Source: Planctomycetota bacterium
GTDB taxonomy: Bacteria; Planctomycetota; Brocadiia; CAIUPP01
Length of the DNA: 51,751 bases
NCBI GenBank assembly: GCA_022705425.1
Contig: JAKJEM010000001.1
Location: 52,502-104,252 of the forward strand
Direction: 5' to 3'
Translations under genes and position numbers: made by a program
In this document: one piece after another, positions 33,319 through 41,761 of the stretch
Position numbering within the stretch: the stretch's first letter is position 1
Layout of the letters: the number at the start of each line of letters is the position of its first letter
The notes under the pieces: model-generated
What the model was told of the DNA's origin: nothing
What the model saw: only the letters and a program-made list of their open reading frames with translations
The model's database searches: none

Positions 33319-33948
33319 TCAATCGGTGTCGTCGGGTTCCAGACGATAGGGGGGCTTCGCGGGGCGGTCGGGCGGCGGGGCGTCATCTCCAGAGGCCGGG
33401 ACGGGGGGGCGTGCGCGGCCTTCACCGCTCGGGGCGCCGGTGTCCGCCAGCAGCCGATAGACGCTTCCCTCGCCGTCGAGAATACGGTCCTGCGCGAAAC
33501 TCTTGCTGTCCACAAAGGCCTGGATGTCCTCGATGCGGTCTATGCCGCGCAGGAGTTCGGCTTTCATCTCTTCGAGGATCGAGGACACGGTCTTGTCGAA
33601 GGAGTCGAAGACGGATTTCAGCTCGACCTCGAAGAACTCCTTGAGGTACTGCTCGAGTTTGATCAGGCGCTCGCGGGTGTTGGTGGCGACCTTTTCGCAG
33701 CGTTCGACGCGGTCGCTGACGGCGTTCTCGAAGCGGTCCACGCGCTCGCCGAGGCGCTGGCGCTCCTCGCTCTCGCGGGCGGAGAAGCTCTCCCAGGCGC
33801 TGTGGACCTCGGAGGCGACCTCGAAGCTGCGGCGGCTTTCCTTGCGGATGGCGCCCAGGAGCATGAAGACGCGCACGCCGGTGTAGATAGAGATGACCAG
33901 GGCGGCGAGGGTGAGAACGAAGAGAATGACCAGCCACGTGGGGCTCAT
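33319..33948 (-). CDS. membrane-anchored coiled-coil protein
   Basis: A 209-residue protein with one N-terminal membrane helix (TWLVILFVLTLAALVISIYTGVRVFML). A long helical, charged region from about residue 36 to 150 (SARESEERQRLGERVDRFENAVSDRVERCEKVATNTRERL) is likely coiled coil. The C-terminus is disordered and Pro-rich. No known family; the topology resembles DivIVA-like or RmuC-like scaffold proteins. A promoter is predicted just upstream, and the lipoprotein and YlbF genes follow on the same strand, so they could share a transcript. Confidence 0.65.
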   Translation of the reverse strand: MSPTWLVILFVLTLAALVISIYTGVRVFMLLGAIRKESRRSFEVASEVHSAWESFSARESEERQRLGERVDRFENAVSDRVERCEKVATNTRERLIKLEQYLKEFFEVELKSVFDSFDKTVSSILEEMKAELLRGIDRIEDIQAFVDSKSFAQDRILDGEGSVYRLLADTGAPSGEGRARPPVPASGDDAPPPDRPAKPPYRLEPDDTD

Positions 33949-34008
33949 GGACGCATTTCACCTCCGTAGTGCGGGGCGACGGGAAGGCCGCCGCGCGCCT
34001 CTATGCGG

Positions 34009-34037
34009 AGTATAGTCGCTGGGCGCGGTGGAGTCAA
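34009..34037 (-). promoter_or_regulatory. predicted promoter for coiled-coil/lipoprotein/YlbF genes
   Basis: Minus strand TTGACT (34032-34037), a 17-nt spacer and TATACT (34009-34014). The -35 overlaps the end of the HEAT-repeat gene. Confidence 0.6.
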
Positions 34038-36664
34038 TGAGGGCGCGCGCCGACTCTGGGGGCCGGCAGGGGCGCCGTTTGCGCGAGACGTTCGGCGATC
34101 TCCTTGCGCAGGGGGCGCGAACAGGCGGGGGAATCGGCCAGCGACTGGAGGAGCGGGCGGCACCAGGGGTGCCCGGCGCGGAGGGCGTCATAGAGCAGGT
34201 CCACGGTGCGCTTCCGCAGGGTGCGGGCCTCCCCGGCGCGGGGGGGGGCGGGCTGCGCCGCCACGGCGGCGGTCGCTGCCGTCAGCACCCATTGCAGCGG
34301 TTCGGGGGGAAGCTGCGGCTCGATCCATTCCTCGAGAACTTTGAGGCCGGCGACGACGGCGGCGCGCGAAGAGCGGGGACCGTTTCCGATGGCGGCGAAG
34401 ACGCCGGCCAGCGCGCGCAGAACGGACTGGCGGTCGGCGGCGAGCGCCAGCGCGGCGATGATCTCCGCGCGCGCGGCGTCGTCGGTTCCGGGGCAGGCGC
34501 CCACGCGCCCCAGCGCCAGGGCCAGGGCCTCGGACGACCGCGGCCCCCAGACCGTCTTCCACTCGGCCACGTCCTTCCACACGCGCAGCAGCAAGGCGGA
34601 AACCTGCGCGCGCAGGGCCTCCGAGGGATGCTCCGAAACCGCCAGCGCCGCCAGCGCGTTCACCGCGGCCGGCAGCGTGTCGGTGTCGAAGTCCACGCGC
34701 CCGGTCACGTGATAGACCTTGCCCTTGGCGGTGAGGGTTTCCTTCAGGCGAACGTCCTCGCGGTCGCCGGGCCGGTCGAGAATCCGGCCCAGAAGCTCGG
34801 CGGCGCGAACGCGTTGTTCGGGTGTGACACGCGGACCGGCGGCGAGCGCGCCGATGGCTGCCACGATGTCGCCATGATAACGGACCTTGCCGAATCGCTC
34901 GATGGCGAGGTCGAGCGCGGCCTGCGCGCGCGCCTGGGGCACGGCCTCGCGGCTCGCCAGCAGCCCAAGGGCTTCCGCGTAGCCGCCGAGGAGATTCGAC
35001 GGCAACGCCACGCGCCCGAAGGCGAACTCAAAGACCGCGGCGGTCGTCTCGCGGAGCGTGTCGCCGATCTCCGGGCGCGCCAGGATGCGCCCGAGCATCC
35101 GCGCGGCCAGGTCGGCCTGCGGCAGGGTGGGGCGCTCGCGCATCAGGGCGTTCAGGCCGGGCACGGCCGCGTCGCCCAGCCGTTCCAGAAGGGCGGCGGC
35201 CTGGTCGGCAACGTCGGTGCGTTCGTGGGCGCGCACCATGGGGAGCAGTTCAGCGGCCAGGTCGCGCCGCAGGCCCGCGTCGAGCGGGGCCTGCCACAGA
35301 CAGCGGGTGTTCAGCACGGCAAGGCGTAGACGCCGGTCGGCGGTCTTCAGCGCGTCCAGCAGGCGGCGCGCGACGGCGTGGCGCGTGGCGGCGGGGAGGC
35401 GGTCATCCATGGCGAGGAGGTCGAGGAAGGCGACGAGGGCGGCCTTTTCCGGCAGCGGGGCGGAGTGGAAGCGCTCCAGCAGCGCCCCGGCGGCGGTGTC
35501 GCCCAGCGCGGCGAGGTTGTGGCCGAGCTTCTGCCGCTCCACCTCGTCAATCCCCTCCCGCAGAAGTTCCTCCACCGTCTTCCGGGCCAGGGGCAGGGCG
35601 CTCTCCGGGCGGCGGTCGCTTTCGATCAGTACGCCGAGGAGCAACGGTCGCGCCAGGGGATCGGAGACGGTTTCGATCTCCTCCCACAGACGCTGGATGA
35701 CGGGCCCCGGCGTGCCTTCAGCCAGGGCGGCGAGGAGTTCGCGCATCGGCGAACCGAGCCGGCGGGGGTCGGCCAGAAGATGCTGAACGCAGACGCGCGC
35801 GGCCTCGGGCGCGGCGTCCGTCTCCTGGCGCAGGGTAGGCGCCAGATTCAGCCAGAGACGCAGGAGCGGATCCCTCTCGTCGCGCGGACGGCTTTCGCGC
35901 AGGGCCTCGACCAGGACTGCCAGTACGATGCGCCTTTCGCCGGGCTGGAGGCCGCCGATCAGGTCGCCGATGCGGCGCAGGCCCGCCTCGCGGGCGCGCG
36001 GGTCGCCGGAGAAGAGGGCCTGCATGGCGTCGGCGGTGTCGCGGTGAAAGCCCAGTTGCTCCATGGCGCGGATGGCCTCGGCGCGCACGGGGCCGGCGGA
36101 GTCGAGCAGCGCGCGCAGGCAGATGCCGCCGCGCTCCTGGTCGGAAAGGGGGGCATAGATCAACTTGCGCAGCGCCGACACGCGCGCATCGGCGTCGCGC
36201 CCGGCCAGGGCTTCGAGCTTCAGGCGCGCGACCTCGTCGGGGGTGAAGAGGCGGCGGCTCTCGTCCGGCGCGAGGAAGCGGGCGGGGGAGGCGACCCCGG
36301 TGCAGGCGGGCAGGCGCTGCTCCTCCGACGCGCGTGCGGCCTGTTGCCAGCCCTTCTCCGCCAGACGTTCCTCTTCGAGGGCGAGGACCTGCCCTCGCTC
36401 CGTCGGCATCAGGGCGAAGGGCCCATCGGCCTCGGCGCGCGTCTCTCGGGCCAGGCGGCGCAGGAGGGCGTCGTCCAACGGCGTCGTCAGCATCTCCGGC
36501 CGCAGGAGGAGCTTCTCGACCGCCGAGCCGGGTCCGGCGATCTCGAGAAGCGTGGCGCTGAGCTCGATCCCGCGCGCCAGCAAGGCGCCCGCGCGCACGG
36601 CCAGCCGCCGGCTGATGCCGTACGTTCGAATCAGGTCGTCCTCTCCCAGTCGCACGCCGTCCAT
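34034..36664 (-). CDS. large HEAT-repeat protein
   Basis: An 876-residue protein made mostly of paired helices of HEAT/PBS-lyase type, e.g. DADARVSALRKLIYAPLSDQ, GPVRAEAIRAMEQLGF, DPRAREAGLRRIGDLIGG and DVADQAAALLERLGDAAVPGLNALM. The N-terminal 150 residues are a separate helical domain (EDDLIRTYGISRRLAVRAGALLARG) with a short loop region. HEAT proteins act as scaffolds; the partner is unknown. No signal peptide or membrane helix. The ATG at 36664 has GGAG 8 nt upstream; an in-frame TTG 12 nt earlier is less likely. Ala/Arg-rich codon use reflects the GC content. Confidence 0.8.
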   Translation of the reverse strand: MDGVRLGEDDLIRTYGISRRLAVRAGALLARGIELSATLLEIAGPGSAVEKLLLRPEMLTTPLDDALLRRLARETRAEADGPFALMPTERGQVLALEEERLAEKGWQQAARASEEQRLPACTGVASPARFLAPDESRRLFTPDEVARLKLEALAGRDADARVSALRKLIYAPLSDQERGGICLRALLDSAGPVRAEAIRAMEQLGFHRDTADAMQALFSGDPRAREAGLRRIGDLIGGLQPGERRIVLAVLVEALRESRPRDERDPLLRLWLNLAPTLRQETDAAPEAARVCVQHLLADPRRLGSPMRELLAALAEGTPGPVIQRLWEEIETVSDPLARPLLLGVLIESDRRPESALPLARKTVEELLREGIDEVERQKLGHNLAALGDTAAGALLERFHSAPLPEKAALVAFLDLLAMDDRLPAATRHAVARRLLDALKTADRRLRLAVLNTRCLWQAPLDAGLRRDLAAELLPMVRAHERTDVADQAAALLERLGDAAVPGLNALMRERPTLPQADLAARMLGRILARPEIGDTLRETTAAVFEFAFGRVALPSNLLGGYAEALGLLASREAVPQARAQAALDLAIERFGKVRYHGDIVAAIGALAAGPRVTPEQRVRAAELLGRILDRPGDREDVRLKETLTAKGKVYHVTGRVDFDTDTLPAAVNALAALAVSEHPSEALRAQVSALLLRVWKDVAEWKTVWGPRSSEALALALGRVGACPGTDDAARAEIIAALALAADRQSVLRALAGVFAAIGNGPRSSRAAVVAGLKVLEEWIEPQLPPEPLQWVLTAATAAVAAQPAPPRAGEARTLRKRTVDLLYDALRAGHPWCRPLLQSLADSPACSRPLRKEIAERLAQTAPLPAPRVGARPH

Positions 36665-36697
36665 GGCACACTCCAACCTGCCTTGCCTCCGGCTCGT

Positions 36698-36726
36698 ATT
36701 CTGTCAGCGTGTGCGGCGGATTTCAA
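36698..36726 (-). promoter_or_regulatory. predicted promoter for the HEAT-repeat gene
   Basis: Minus strand TTGAAA (36721-36726), a 17-nt spacer and CAGAAT (36698-36703), 34 nt before the start. Confidence 0.45.
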
Positions 36727-36742
36727 GGGGGCGCAGCGGGGG

Positions 36743-38143
36743 TCAGTCCTTTCGCTCTTCTTCGTCCTCGGGGAGGATCCAGCGCAGCAGGTCCCCCGGG
36801 AACCCGCTGGTCAGGGCGCGCTGCGTGCGGATGCGCATGTAGAGCATCAGGCGCGAGGCGGAAATCTCGGGCAAGTCGCGCATGCGGCGGGAGTAGCCGA
36901 TGGCCAGCACCGTCCACGCCGCCGCCATGAGATAGAGGATGCGATAGTCAAGGCAGTGATCGAACCCCTGCGCGGCGACAGGCTCGCGGTAGATGATGCG
37001 AACAAAGCGGATGATCTGACCGCCCAGGAAGGCGCCCAGGGCGACGCACCCGCTCGAGACGACCATGTAGAGGGCCATGTACAGCGACTGGCGTCGGCGG
37101 GGGACCACGGTGAAGAGGCGCTTGACGTTGCCGGAATCGAAACCGCCCCAGAAGGCCGCCCCGAGGAACAGGGACAGCGCCATCAGTGCGCCGTTCGCCG
37201 TGGAGTTCCCCGTGGGCAGCACGAGCACGAGGTGGCCGAGCATCACGCCGACGCCGCCGATGACGTGCACCCCGCGACTGCCGTAGCGGTCCGCCAGGGC
37301 GCCCCAGACCGGCGACATCAGCCCGAAGACGCCCAGGACGAGGGGCAGCGTGACGATCGCGGCAAAGCGGTCGCTGAAGCCCATAGCCGTGATGAAGAGG
37401 GGGCGGAAAGGCCCGACGAGTCCTCCGGCGGTGTAGGCGATGGCGGTGAAGAGGATCAACTTGCGATAAGGCTCGTTGGCCCAGAGGGCGCGCAGCCCCT
37501 CCCCCAGCGGCTCGCGCGGCGCGTCGGGGTGGGTCTCCACGTCGCGCACGTGACGGAAATAGAGTCCGCGCGCGCCGGCGATGAGAGCGCCGACGACGAA
37601 GATGACCTGGAAGCGCCAGAGGGCAGGGGACTCGCCCAGAAAGAAGCTGAAGGCCAGCGTGGCGCAGAGACTGCTCAGCATGGCCGCGCGGTTCATCGAG
37701 CCGACCATTTCCGTCATCTGCCCGTGGGGCAGATTCGCGCGCATCAGCGGCATCCAGGCCGCGCCCACGCTTGCGTTCCACAGGGCGTAGGCCATGACCC
37801 CGGCGAAGATGGCCGCCACCGCCGCCGTGTGGCCGAAGCGCAGGCCGATCTGGGGCGACAGGATCAGCGGCAGCAGCGTCAACGGGCTCCAGATGAAGGC
37901 CGTCATGGCAAGGCTCTTCCCGCCGTGGCGGTCCACGTGGCGCGCGGCGAGAATCTGAACCACCGCCGGCGCCTGCACCGACAGGAAGAGCAGACCGATC
38001 ATCGCCGGGGAAAGCCGCATCTGGTTGGCGAAAAGGGCCAGGAAGTTGCTCAGGAGGGCATGGAAGGCGATCGTGCCGCAGGAGGCGGCCGTGGCCAGCC
38101 CGAGGTAGGCCCTGCGGCGGTCGCGGTCGGAGGCGTCGCTCAC
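36743..38143 (-). CDS. major facilitator superfamily transporter
   Basis: A 466-residue inner-membrane transporter with about 12 helices. The loop 2-3 motif appears as ARHVDRHGGKSLAM and the loop 8-9 counterpart as ALADRYGSRGVHVIGG. The second half has TAIAYTAGGLVGPFRPLFITAMGF. The substrate is unknown; the sequence resembles sugar or small-molecule MFS members common in PVC genomes. The GTG start at 38143 follows AGGAA and lies 43 nt downstream of the proB stop, so both may be in one operon. Confidence 0.82.
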   Translation of the reverse strand: MSDASDRDRRRAYLGLATAASCGTIAFHALLSNFLALFANQMRLSPAMIGLLFLSVQAPAVVQILAARHVDRHGGKSLAMTAFIWSPLTLLPLILSPQIGLRFGHTAAVAAIFAGVMAYALWNASVGAAWMPLMRANLPHGQMTEMVGSMNRAAMLSSLCATLAFSFFLGESPALWRFQVIFVVGALIAGARGLYFRHVRDVETHPDAPREPLGEGLRALWANEPYRKLILFTAIAYTAGGLVGPFRPLFITAMGFSDRFAAIVTLPLVLGVFGLMSPVWGALADRYGSRGVHVIGGVGVMLGHLVLVLPTGNSTANGALMALSLFLGAAFWGGFDSGNVKRLFTVVPRRRQSLYMALYMVVSSGCVALGAFLGGQIIRFVRIIYREPVAAQGFDHCLDYRILYLMAAAWTVLAIGYSRRMRDLPEISASRLMLYMRIRTQRALTSGFPGDLLRWILPEDEEERKD

Positions 38144-38186
38144 CGTAGGGTTCCTGTTGGGAGGACGGCGTGCAGGTCGGGCGGCA

Positions 38187-39320
38187 TCAGTCGTTCAGCA
38201 CCAGGTGGTCGCGATGCACCACTTCGTCGGTCGCCCCTGCCCCGACGAGCTTGCGCACGGCGGAGGTCTTGAGCCCCCGGATGCGGCGGACGTCGTCGGC
38301 GGAGTAATTGACAATGCCGCGCGCGATTTCCGTGTCCTGTTCGTCGCAGATGGACACGAGTGCGCCGGCCTGGAAGTGGCCGCGCGCGTCCCGGACGCCG
38401 GAGGGAAGGAGGCTCTTGCCCCCTTCGCAGAGGGCGAGGCGCGCGCCGGCGTCCACCACGAGCGTGCCGGCCGGGCGTGAGCCGAAACGCATCCAGCGCT
38501 TGCGGCTCTCGGGGCGGTCGCGGGTGGGCAGCACCAGCGTGCCGAGAGGTTCGCCGTCGAAGATGCGGGCGAGGACATTGGGGGTGCGCGCGCCGGCGAT
38601 GATCGTGGCCGCGCCGCTGGCCGCGGCGATCCCGGCGGCTTCGAGCTTGCTGTTCATCCCGCCGGTGCCGCCGCGCGAGCGCCGGCCGCTGACCATCCGG
38701 CGCACCGTTTCGTCCACCCGCGAGATCAGCGGCACCACGCGCCGTTCCTCCGGCGGGGCGTCGGGGTTTTCGTACAGCCCCTCCACATCCGTCAGCAGCA
38801 CCAGCATGTCCGCCCCGGCCAGGCTCGTCACCAGCGCCGCCAGGCGGTCGTTGTCGCCGAAGGTGAGGTCAATCTCCTCCACGGAGACGGTGTCATTCTC
38901 GTTGATGATCGGCACGGCGCCGTAGGCCGTCAGCGTCGTGAAACAATTCACCGCATTGAGGTAGCGCCGGCGGTCGTGGACGTCGTCGCGCGTCAGCAGC
39001 ACCTGCGCCGCGTGCGCGCCGCTCTTGCGGAAGCACTTCTCGTAGAGGGCGATCAGCCGTCCCTGGCCGATGGCGGCGCAGGCTTGCAGCTCCGGCGTGC
39101 CGCGCGGGCGTTCCTTCAACCCCAGGGCGTTCATCCCCGCCCCGATGGCGCCCGAACTGACCACGGCGGTCATGATGCCGCGCCCGCGCAGCCCCAGCAC
39201 CTGCTCGGCCAACCGCGACACCTGCTCCTCGTCGAGTCCCCCCTGCGCGTTCGACAACGAGGCCGTGCCGATCTTGACGACCAGCTTCTTCACGCGGTCG
39301 AGGAGTCTGCGACGTTGCAC
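38187..39320 (-). CDS. proB: glutamate 5-kinase
   Basis: Phosphorylates glutamate to glutamyl 5-phosphate, the first step of proline synthesis. The 377 residues hold the kinase domain (LVVKIGTASLSN, VSSGAIGAGMNALGL, INENDTVSVEEIDLTFGDNDRLAALV, SRGGTGGMNSKLEAA) and a C-terminal PUA domain from about residue 285 (GTLVVDAGARLALCEGGKSLLPSGV). Both domains are complete. The GTG start follows GAGG. Its promoter lies at 39387-39416, and the RNA locus at 39488-39731 is immediately upstream. proA is not in the window. Confidence 0.96.
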   Translation of the reverse strand: MQRRRLLDRVKKLVVKIGTASLSNAQGGLDEEQVSRLAEQVLGLRGRGIMTAVVSSGAIGAGMNALGLKERPRGTPELQACAAIGQGRLIALYEKCFRKSGAHAAQVLLTRDDVHDRRRYLNAVNCFTTLTAYGAVPIINENDTVSVEEIDLTFGDNDRLAALVTSLAGADMLVLLTDVEGLYENPDAPPEERRVVPLISRVDETVRRMVSGRRSRGGTGGMNSKLEAAGIAAASGAATIIAGARTPNVLARIFDGEPLGTLVLPTRDRPESRKRWMRFGSRPAGTLVVDAGARLALCEGGKSLLPSGVRDARGHFQAGALVSICDEQDTEIARGIVNYSADDVRRIRGLKTSAVRKLVGAGATDEVVHRDHLVLND

Positions 39321-39386
39321 GGCGGCCTCGGCAGAGTAAGGATACGCGCGCCCCGACGCAAACGCTGCGTCGAACGGGCGCGTGTC

Positions 39387-39416
39387 AAGGTATCATCGAA
39401 TCGCGCCGGGAGTCAA
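39387..39416 (-). promoter_or_regulatory. predicted proB promoter
   Basis: Minus strand TTGACT (39411-39416), an 18-nt spacer and TACCTT (39387-39392). It gives proB its own start, independent of the RNA locus upstream. Confidence 0.5.
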
Positions 39417-39487
39417 GGACAGCGCGACGTTGTGCGCGCGGTTCGCCGGCGGCGCGGGGGAGACGTCTCGCGCCGGGCCTGTATCCC

Positions 39488-39527
39488 CAAAGAAGAACGG
39501 CCCGATCCCGTGCGGGGACCGGGCCGT
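39488..39527 (-). terminator. intrinsic terminator of the small RNA locus
   Basis: On the minus strand ACGGCCCG-G-TCCC and GGGA-T-CGGGCCGT form a 13-bp stem (one G-U pair) with loop CGCAC at 39497-39527, directly followed by TTCTTCTTT at 39488-39496. This is a standard rho-independent terminator on the minus strand. Confidence 0.75.
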
Positions 39528-39568
39528 CATACGTGGGGCCGCTGACCGAGCGAGCCCGTCGGCCGGCT

Positions 39569-39601
39569 CTAAGTCAGCGGCCTCCTGGGTCTATGGCACA
39601 T
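39569..39601 (-). CDS. 10-codon mini-ORF (leader-type peptide)
   Basis: Encodes MCHRPRRPLT followed by TAG. AAAGGAGGTGGTCC (39606-39619) precedes the ATG; it can pair over 14 contiguous positions (one G-U) with the usual 16S 3' end. Three Arg codons are AGA, AGG and AGG, which are rare in this GC-rich window, and two are Pro codons. The 5' arm of stem P4 spans codons 7-10, so translating ribosomes would disturb it. Leader peptide or regulatory translation site is more likely than a functional protein. Confidence 0.4.
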   Translation of the reverse strand: MCHRPRRPLT

Positions 39602-39737
39602 CGCTGGACCACCTCCTTTCCACAAAAGGCCCCCGACGCCCGGCCGGCGAACCACCCCGGCAGCAGTCGGGCCTTTTGTCAATCGCACACGGCTGCGCGA
39701 TCCACTCCGCCTTGGTTCAGGCGGCGGACTTGGGAGA

Positions 39738-39766
39738 AGGATAGCACGTCCGGAAGGAACGCGCAA
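39738..39766 (-). promoter_or_regulatory. predicted promoter of the small RNA locus
   Basis: Minus strand TTGCGC (39761-39766), a 17-nt spacer and TATCCT (39738-39743); the expected start is near 39731, just ahead of stem P1. The pattern equals that of other promoters in the window. Confidence 0.55.
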
Positions 39767-39852
39767 GGGCGCGCTCCGCAGAAAGATCAAAGCGGCGTCT
39801 TCGCCGGGCCGCGGGCCATGCGGCGCACGCGTGGTGCACGGAGGCAAGGGGT

Positions 39853-41640
39853 TCAGGCGTCGGGCTTGCCCTTCTCGTACACCTTGCGGCCGCCCACCAT
39901 CGTCATGTCCACGAAATCGTCGAGCGTGCCCAAGTCCACCTTGTGGGTCAGCAGGAACCACAACGTCGGCATCTTGCGCAGATCGGTGTTGAAGATGACG
40001 AGGTCGGCGTACTTGCCCGGCGCCAGCGAGCCGATCTCCTTCTCCATGAACAGGTTGCGGGCCGAACCAAGGGTCCAGATGCGGATGCTGTCCTCGACGG
40101 GCAGGGCCTCGCCCGGCGCCCAGTCCCGCGTGCCCTTGTAGTTCATACGCAGTGCGGCGATGAGCAGCCCGTAGGCCGGATTGAAGGGCCCGGCCGCCCA
40201 GTCGGTGCCGAAAGAGACGTGCACGCCGGCCTCGTGGAGGGAACGCCAGGGCATCCACTGCTGCAGTCGCTCGTTTCCCAGGCCGCGCTGAACCATGTCG
40301 TCGCCGTAGAAGTGCTGCGGTTGCATCGAGGCGATGATGCCGAGGCGCGCCATGCGCGGCCAATCCTCCGGGGGCGGCATCTCGCAATGTTCGACGCTGT
40401 GGCGGGCGTCCCGCGCGCCGTTGGCGCGCAGCGCGCGCTCGTAAGCGTTGATAACCCTGTGCGCGCCTTCGTCGCCGCAGGCATGGGTGCAGCACTGCAA
40501 GCCGAGCGAATCAGCAATGCCGATCACGCGGTCAAATTCCTCCTGTGACCAGTCCGCCTTGCCGTGGGTGGAGGGGTCGTCGGAGTATGGCTTTCGCAGC
40601 AGGGCCGTGCGATTGTCCACCGTACCATCAATGTAGAATTTCAGCGACTCGCCCAGGACCAGGTGCGGGCCGGACTCCTTGGCGCGGAGTTCCTTCCAGG
40701 CCAGCAGGTCCTTCCGGAGCTGCGTTTCATCGGCCAGGCGTTCGTGGCCCACGAAGTACGCGCAGCGCACACGCACCTTGTCCAGTCCGCCGCGGTCGCG
40801 GAACTTGAGAATGAGCGGGATGAACTGCGGGTAGATCTGGACATCATGCATCGTGGTCACGCCGTAGGACAGGGCCTCGTCGAGCGTGGCCTTCATGGCC
40901 GCCATGATTCCTTCCTCGACGCGTCCGCTCATCTCCTCGGGCGTGAAGTAGTCGTAGAAGTTGATCACATGGTAATGCTTGCACTCGCCGGTGCAGGCGC
41001 CGGTCTGCGGGTCGCGGACGGGCGCCAGCCGTTCAAAGGCCTGCGGATTGCGCTTCTCCATCAGTTCGATGGCCTTGCTGTTCAGCCAGCCGGCCTGGCC
41101 GCTGTAGGACATGAGCATGACGGGCCGGTCGGGCAGCGCGGCGTCGAGTATTTCCCGGCGTGGACCGTTCGGCAACCGGTTCATGCGCCAGCCGATGCCG
41201 CCGATCAGCGGGAGATCGGGGTTCTTCCGCGCCCGATCCTTTACCCATGCCAGGATGTCGTCCTGGGTATCCAGCGCAAACAGCTCCGGCGGCTGGAGGA
41301 ACGACATGCCGCCGATCCAGAGCGCATGACAGTGGTTATCCACGAACCCCGGCGTGACGAGCCGCCCGCGTCCGTTGATGACTTCGGTGCCGGGACCGAC
41401 GAAATCTGCCACGCCCCGACGCGGGCCGACGTAGGTGATGCGCTCGCCCGTGACCGCCAGCGAGTCGGCGTAGGGCTGCCCGACGTCGCTGGTGAGGATG
41501 GAGGCGTTTACGATCACCAGGTCCGCCGGACGCGATCCCTTGCGGTCAAATGACGGCTCTGTCGCGCAGCCAAGTGCCGCGAGAAACAGGACGCCGCCTG
41601 CCAAGGCTCGCCACAATGAAACTTGAACCTGCCGCTTCAT
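39853..41640 (-). CDS. exported amidohydrolase (YtcJ-like, Amidohydrolase_3)
   Basis: A 595-residue metal-dependent amidohydrolase. A signal peptide is present (LWRALAGGVLFLAALGCA); the Cys may be lipidated, though the lipobox is imperfect. Motifs are TPGFVDNHCHALWIGG (metal His pair), KFYIDGTVDNRTALL, CTHACGDEGAHRVINAYERA, RHSVEHCEM and VSFGTDWAAGPFNP (metal Asp). The C-terminus has the usual GSLAPGKYADLVIFNTDL. YtcJ-like enzymes hydrolyse exocyclic or cyclic amides; the substrate is unknown. The ATG at 41640 is chosen for the signal peptide and a GGAAAGG site. Confidence 0.88.
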   Translation of the reverse strand: MKRQVQVSLWRALAGGVLFLAALGCATEPSFDRKGSRPADLVIVNASILTSDVGQPYADSLAVTGERITYVGPRRGVADFVGPGTEVINGRGRLVTPGFVDNHCHALWIGGMSFLQPPELFALDTQDDILAWVKDRARKNPDLPLIGGIGWRMNRLPNGPRREILDAALPDRPVMLMSYSGQAGWLNSKAIELMEKRNPQAFERLAPVRDPQTGACTGECKHYHVINFYDYFTPEEMSGRVEEGIMAAMKATLDEALSYGVTTMHDVQIYPQFIPLILKFRDRGGLDKVRVRCAYFVGHERLADETQLRKDLLAWKELRAKESGPHLVLGESLKFYIDGTVDNRTALLRKPYSDDPSTHGKADWSQEEFDRVIGIADSLGLQCCTHACGDEGAHRVINAYERALRANGARDARHSVEHCEMPPPEDWPRMARLGIIASMQPQHFYGDDMVQRGLGNERLQQWMPWRSLHEAGVHVSFGTDWAAGPFNPAYGLLIAALRMNYKGTRDWAPGEALPVEDSIRIWTLGSARNLFMEKEIGSLAPGKYADLVIFNTDLRKMPTLWFLLTHKVDLGTLDDFVDMTMVGGRKVYEKGKPDA

Positions 41641-41731
41641 GTTCGACCCCTTTCCTTCGGAGAGACCCGTTCCATCGCGCGATGCCGGCGGACTTGCGCG
41701 GGGCAGAGGAGTCGGATTCCTGCAGGGCCAA

Positions 41732-41761
41732 AGCATAGCCCCGCATAGCGCAGAACGTCAA
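41732..41761 (-). promoter_or_regulatory. predicted promoter for the amidohydrolase gene
   Basis: Minus strand TTGACG (41756-41761), an 18-nt spacer and TATGCT (41732-41737). The -35 overlaps the tag stop codon. Confidence 0.5.

Larger units (their letters stand above)
39488..39731 (-). ncRNA. candidate autonomous structured small RNA with mini-ORF
   Basis: A predicted transcript of about 240 nt with its own promoter (39738-39766) and terminator. In transcript order: P1 (CCGCC/GGCGG, about 39707-39724), P2 (TCGCGCA/TGTGCGA, 39683-39700), P3 (ACAAAAGGCC.../...GGCCTTTTGT, 39622-39679, with an inner GCCGG/CCGGC), a very strong Shine-Dalgarno (39606-39619), a 10-codon mini-ORF (39569-39601), P4 (GGCCGCTGAC/GTCAGCGGCC, 10 bp, 39537-39582) and the terminator P5. 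P4's 5' arm lies in the last codons of the mini-ORF. The CCTTT of P3's 3' arm could also pair with AAAGG of the Shine-Dalgarno, a possible switch. It is not a tRNA, tmRNA, RNase P or SRP RNA that I can recognise. Folding was done by eye. Confidence 0.55.

Noticed and set aside
35378-38272. 964-codon plus-strand open frame over the HEAT-repeat and MFS genes
   Set aside because: Composition is typical of an antisense shadow in GC-rich DNA; the minus-strand proteins have clear domains.
39488-39731. tmRNA or RNase P RNA at the small RNA locus
   Set aside because: No tRNA-like ends, no Ala-rich tag ending, and no RNase P conserved core.
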